NCBI GenBank assembly: GCA_020442465.1
Contig: JAGRJY010000108.1
Location: forward strand, 186,001 to 250,000
DNA length: 64,000 nt
Origin: Lysobacterales bacterium
GTDB taxonomy: Bacteria > Pseudomonadota > Gammaproteobacteria > Xanthomonadales > Xanthomonadaceae
Direction: 5' to 3'
Each line of letters starts with the position of its first letter. Position 1 is the stretch's first letter. Both the position numbers and the translations under genes were made by a program. Below, in pieces: positions 62,800 to 64,000 of the stretch. The notes beneath the pieces were generated by a model. It searched no databases, was not told the DNA's origin, and saw nothing but the letters and a program-made list of their open reading frames with translations.

Positions 62800-64000
62800 A
62801 TGAACGCACAGGTCGAGCAGCCTTCCACGCTCCATGCGATTCCACACCTCATCGGCGGCAAGGAATCGTTCGGAACGAGCGGCCGCTGGTCCGGTGTGTA
62901 CAACCCGGCTACGGGTCTCGCCAGCGGCCGGGTTGCGCTGGCCTCCAGCGCCGAGGTCGGCCAAGCGGTGGGCGCGGCGGCGGCGGCGTTTCCGGCATGG
63001 GCGGCCACGACCCCGTTGAATCGGGCGCGGGTGATGTTCCGGTTCAAGGAGCTGGTCGAGCGCCATGCCGACGAGTTGGCCGCCCTCATCACCAGCGAGC
63101 ACGGCAAGGTGCAGGCGGATGCGCGCGGCGAGGTGACCCGTGGACTCGAGGTGATCGAGTTCGCCTGCGGCATCCCGCATCTGCTGAAGGGGGAACATTC
63201 GCAGAACGTCGGTCGCGAGGTCGACTCGTGGTCGGAGTTCGCGCCGCTCGGCGTGGTGGCCGGCATCACGCCTTTCAACTTCCCCTGCATGGTGCCGATG
63301 TGGATGTTTCCCGTCGCCCTGGCCTGCGGCAACACCTTCGTGCTGAAGCCGAGTGAGCGCGACCCGTCGACCGCCAACCGGCTGGCTGAACTGTTGCGCG
63401 AAGCCGGATTGCCCGACGGCGTGTTCAACGTCGTCCACGGCGACAAGGAAGCGGTGGACGCCCTGCTCGATGATCCATGCGTGGAAGCGGTGAGCTTCGT
63501 CGGATCGACCCCCATCGCCGAGTACATCTACGAGCGCGGCGCACGCGCCGGCAAGCGCGTGCAGGCGCTCGGCGGGGCGAAGAATCATCTGGTGATGATG
63601 CCCGACGCCGATCCGCAACTCGTGGCCCAGGCCCTGCTGGGTGCGGCGTACGGTTCTGCCGGCGAACGCTGCATGGCGATCTCGGTGGCCGTCTGCGTGG
63701 GCGACGCGGCGGCCGACGCCCTGGTGGCGACGCTCAAACCCATGGTGGAGACGCTGCGCATCGGCAACGGAGCCCGCGGCAACCCCGACATGGGCCCGCT
63801 GGTCACTCGCCAGCACCTCGATCGGGTGATCGGATACGTCGATCTGGGCGTCGCCGAAGGCGCGCAACTGCTCGTCGATGGACGCGGCATCCGCGTCGAG
63901 GGACATCCGGGCGGCTTCTTCCTCGGCGGTTGCCTGTTCGATCACGTGCAACCGCACATGCGCATCTACCGCGAAGAGATTTTCGGTCCGGTACTGTGCG
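62800..64000 (+). CDS. mmsA: Methylmalonate/malonate-semialdehyde dehydrogenase (CoA-acylating), cut by window end
   Basis: An open frame of 400 codons from the [23 protein letters not shown] to the window edge, about four-fifths of the normal 500-residue length. It has [20 protein letters not shown], the motif [20 protein letters not shown] and the catalytic cysteine in [15 protein letters not shown], all typical of MmsA rather than other aldehyde dehydrogenases; [17 protein letters not shown] replaces the general-base ELGG. It converts malonate semialdehyde to acetyl-CoA or methylmalonate semialdehyde to propionyl-CoA. It lies 19 bases after ald and CCCGGGAGC precedes the ATG. Confidence 0.93.
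   Translation, partial: MNAQVEQPSTLHAIPHLIGGKESFGTSGRWSGVYNPATGLASGRVALASSAEVGQAVGAAAAAFPAWAATTPLNRARVMFRFKELVERHADELAALITSEHGKVQADARGEVTRGLEVIEFACGIPHLLKGEHSQNVGREVDSWSEFAPLGVVAGITPFNFPCMVPMWMFPVALACGNTFVLKPSERDPSTANRLAELLREAGLPDGVFNVVHGDKEAVDALLDDPCVEAVSFVGSTPIAEYIYERGARAGKRVQALGGAKNHLVMMPDADPQLVAQALLGAAYGSAGERCMAISVAVCVGDAAADALVATLKPMVETLRIGNGARGNPDMGPLVTRQHLDRVIGYVDLGVAEGAQLLVDGRGIRVEGHPGGFFLGGCLFDHVQPHMRIYREEIFGPVLC

Noticed and set aside
61602..63527. A 641-codon minus-strand frame opposite ald and mmsA
   Set aside because: Both plus-strand genes carry complete catalytic motifs; the antisense frame has none.

Overview
The window is GC-rich, densely coded DNA with no tRNA, rRNA, CRISPR array, insertion sequence or prophage that I could see. 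Gene content and order (exbB-exbD-msbA-lpxK-kdsB-LMW phosphatase-uvrC-pgsA, sdhC-D-A-B with sdhE and a ygfX-like gene, lolC-lolD, comEC, class 2 pyrD, WS/DGAT) point to a chromosome of a free-living gammaproteobacterium, most like the Xanthomonadales (Lysobacterales). That placement is inferred from gene content, not from a phylogeny. Several genes use TTG or GTG starts, mostly where stop and start codons overlap.

Layout. 1-7.2 kb: storage-lipid acyltransferase, TerB-like protein, periplasmic binding protein, glutathione transferase, Uup ABC-F ATPase, Nudix hydrolase and an AP2-like protein. 7.4-14.3 kb: an unknown protein, SlyD, an ALDH7-type dehydrogenase, DUF4190 protein, pyrD-murB, a DMT transporter and TspO. 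14.4-17.8 kb: a large exported beta-propeller/amidohydrolase fusion. 17.9-26.9 kb (minus strand): a tightly coupled envelope and repair block, exbB-exbD-msbA-lpxK-kdsB-phosphatase, then an NHLRC2-like thioredoxin/NHL protein, uvrC and pgsA. 27.1-31.5 kb: comEC, lolD, lolC. 31.5-36.5 kb: the succinate dehydrogenase operon, with three assembly-type small genes (DUF1674/SDHAF4-like, sdhE, ygfX-like) and an internally duplicated membrane protein. 36.6-44.8 kb: ygfZ, an orphan PhnD-like binding protein, a CbpA-like DnaJ, Hsp20 behind a sigma32-like promoter, a peroxiredoxin, a DUF4124 protein and gyrA.

45.1-64.0 kb is a polyamine and omega-amino-acid island. It holds the polyamine ABC importer potF-A-B-C, a putrescine-type aminotransferase, two divergent glutamine-synthetase-like gamma-glutamylpolyamine synthetases, a gamma-glutamylputrescine oxidase, a PuuC-like aldehyde dehydrogenase and a PuuR-like cupin repressor. 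An omega-amino acid:pyruvate aminotransferase, alanine dehydrogenase and a methylmalonate/malonate-semialdehyde dehydrogenase (cut by the window end) follow. A cation/proton antiporter is embedded in it. Together these would import polyamines, degrade them by a glutamylated and a transaminase branch, and feed C3/C4 products to acetyl-CoA or succinate, with alanine dehydrogenase regenerating the pyruvate acceptor. A palindrome overlapping the -35 of the puuR-type promoter, with a degenerate copy overlapping the -35 of the second synthetase gene, suggests shared repression.

No plainly new multi-gene system is proven. The best leads are the duplicated membrane protein inside the sdh operon, the tandem AP2-like protein, the NHLRC2-like protein lacking a CxxC pair, the orphan PhnD-like protein with an Ala/Glu tail, and the operator pair in the polyamine island.
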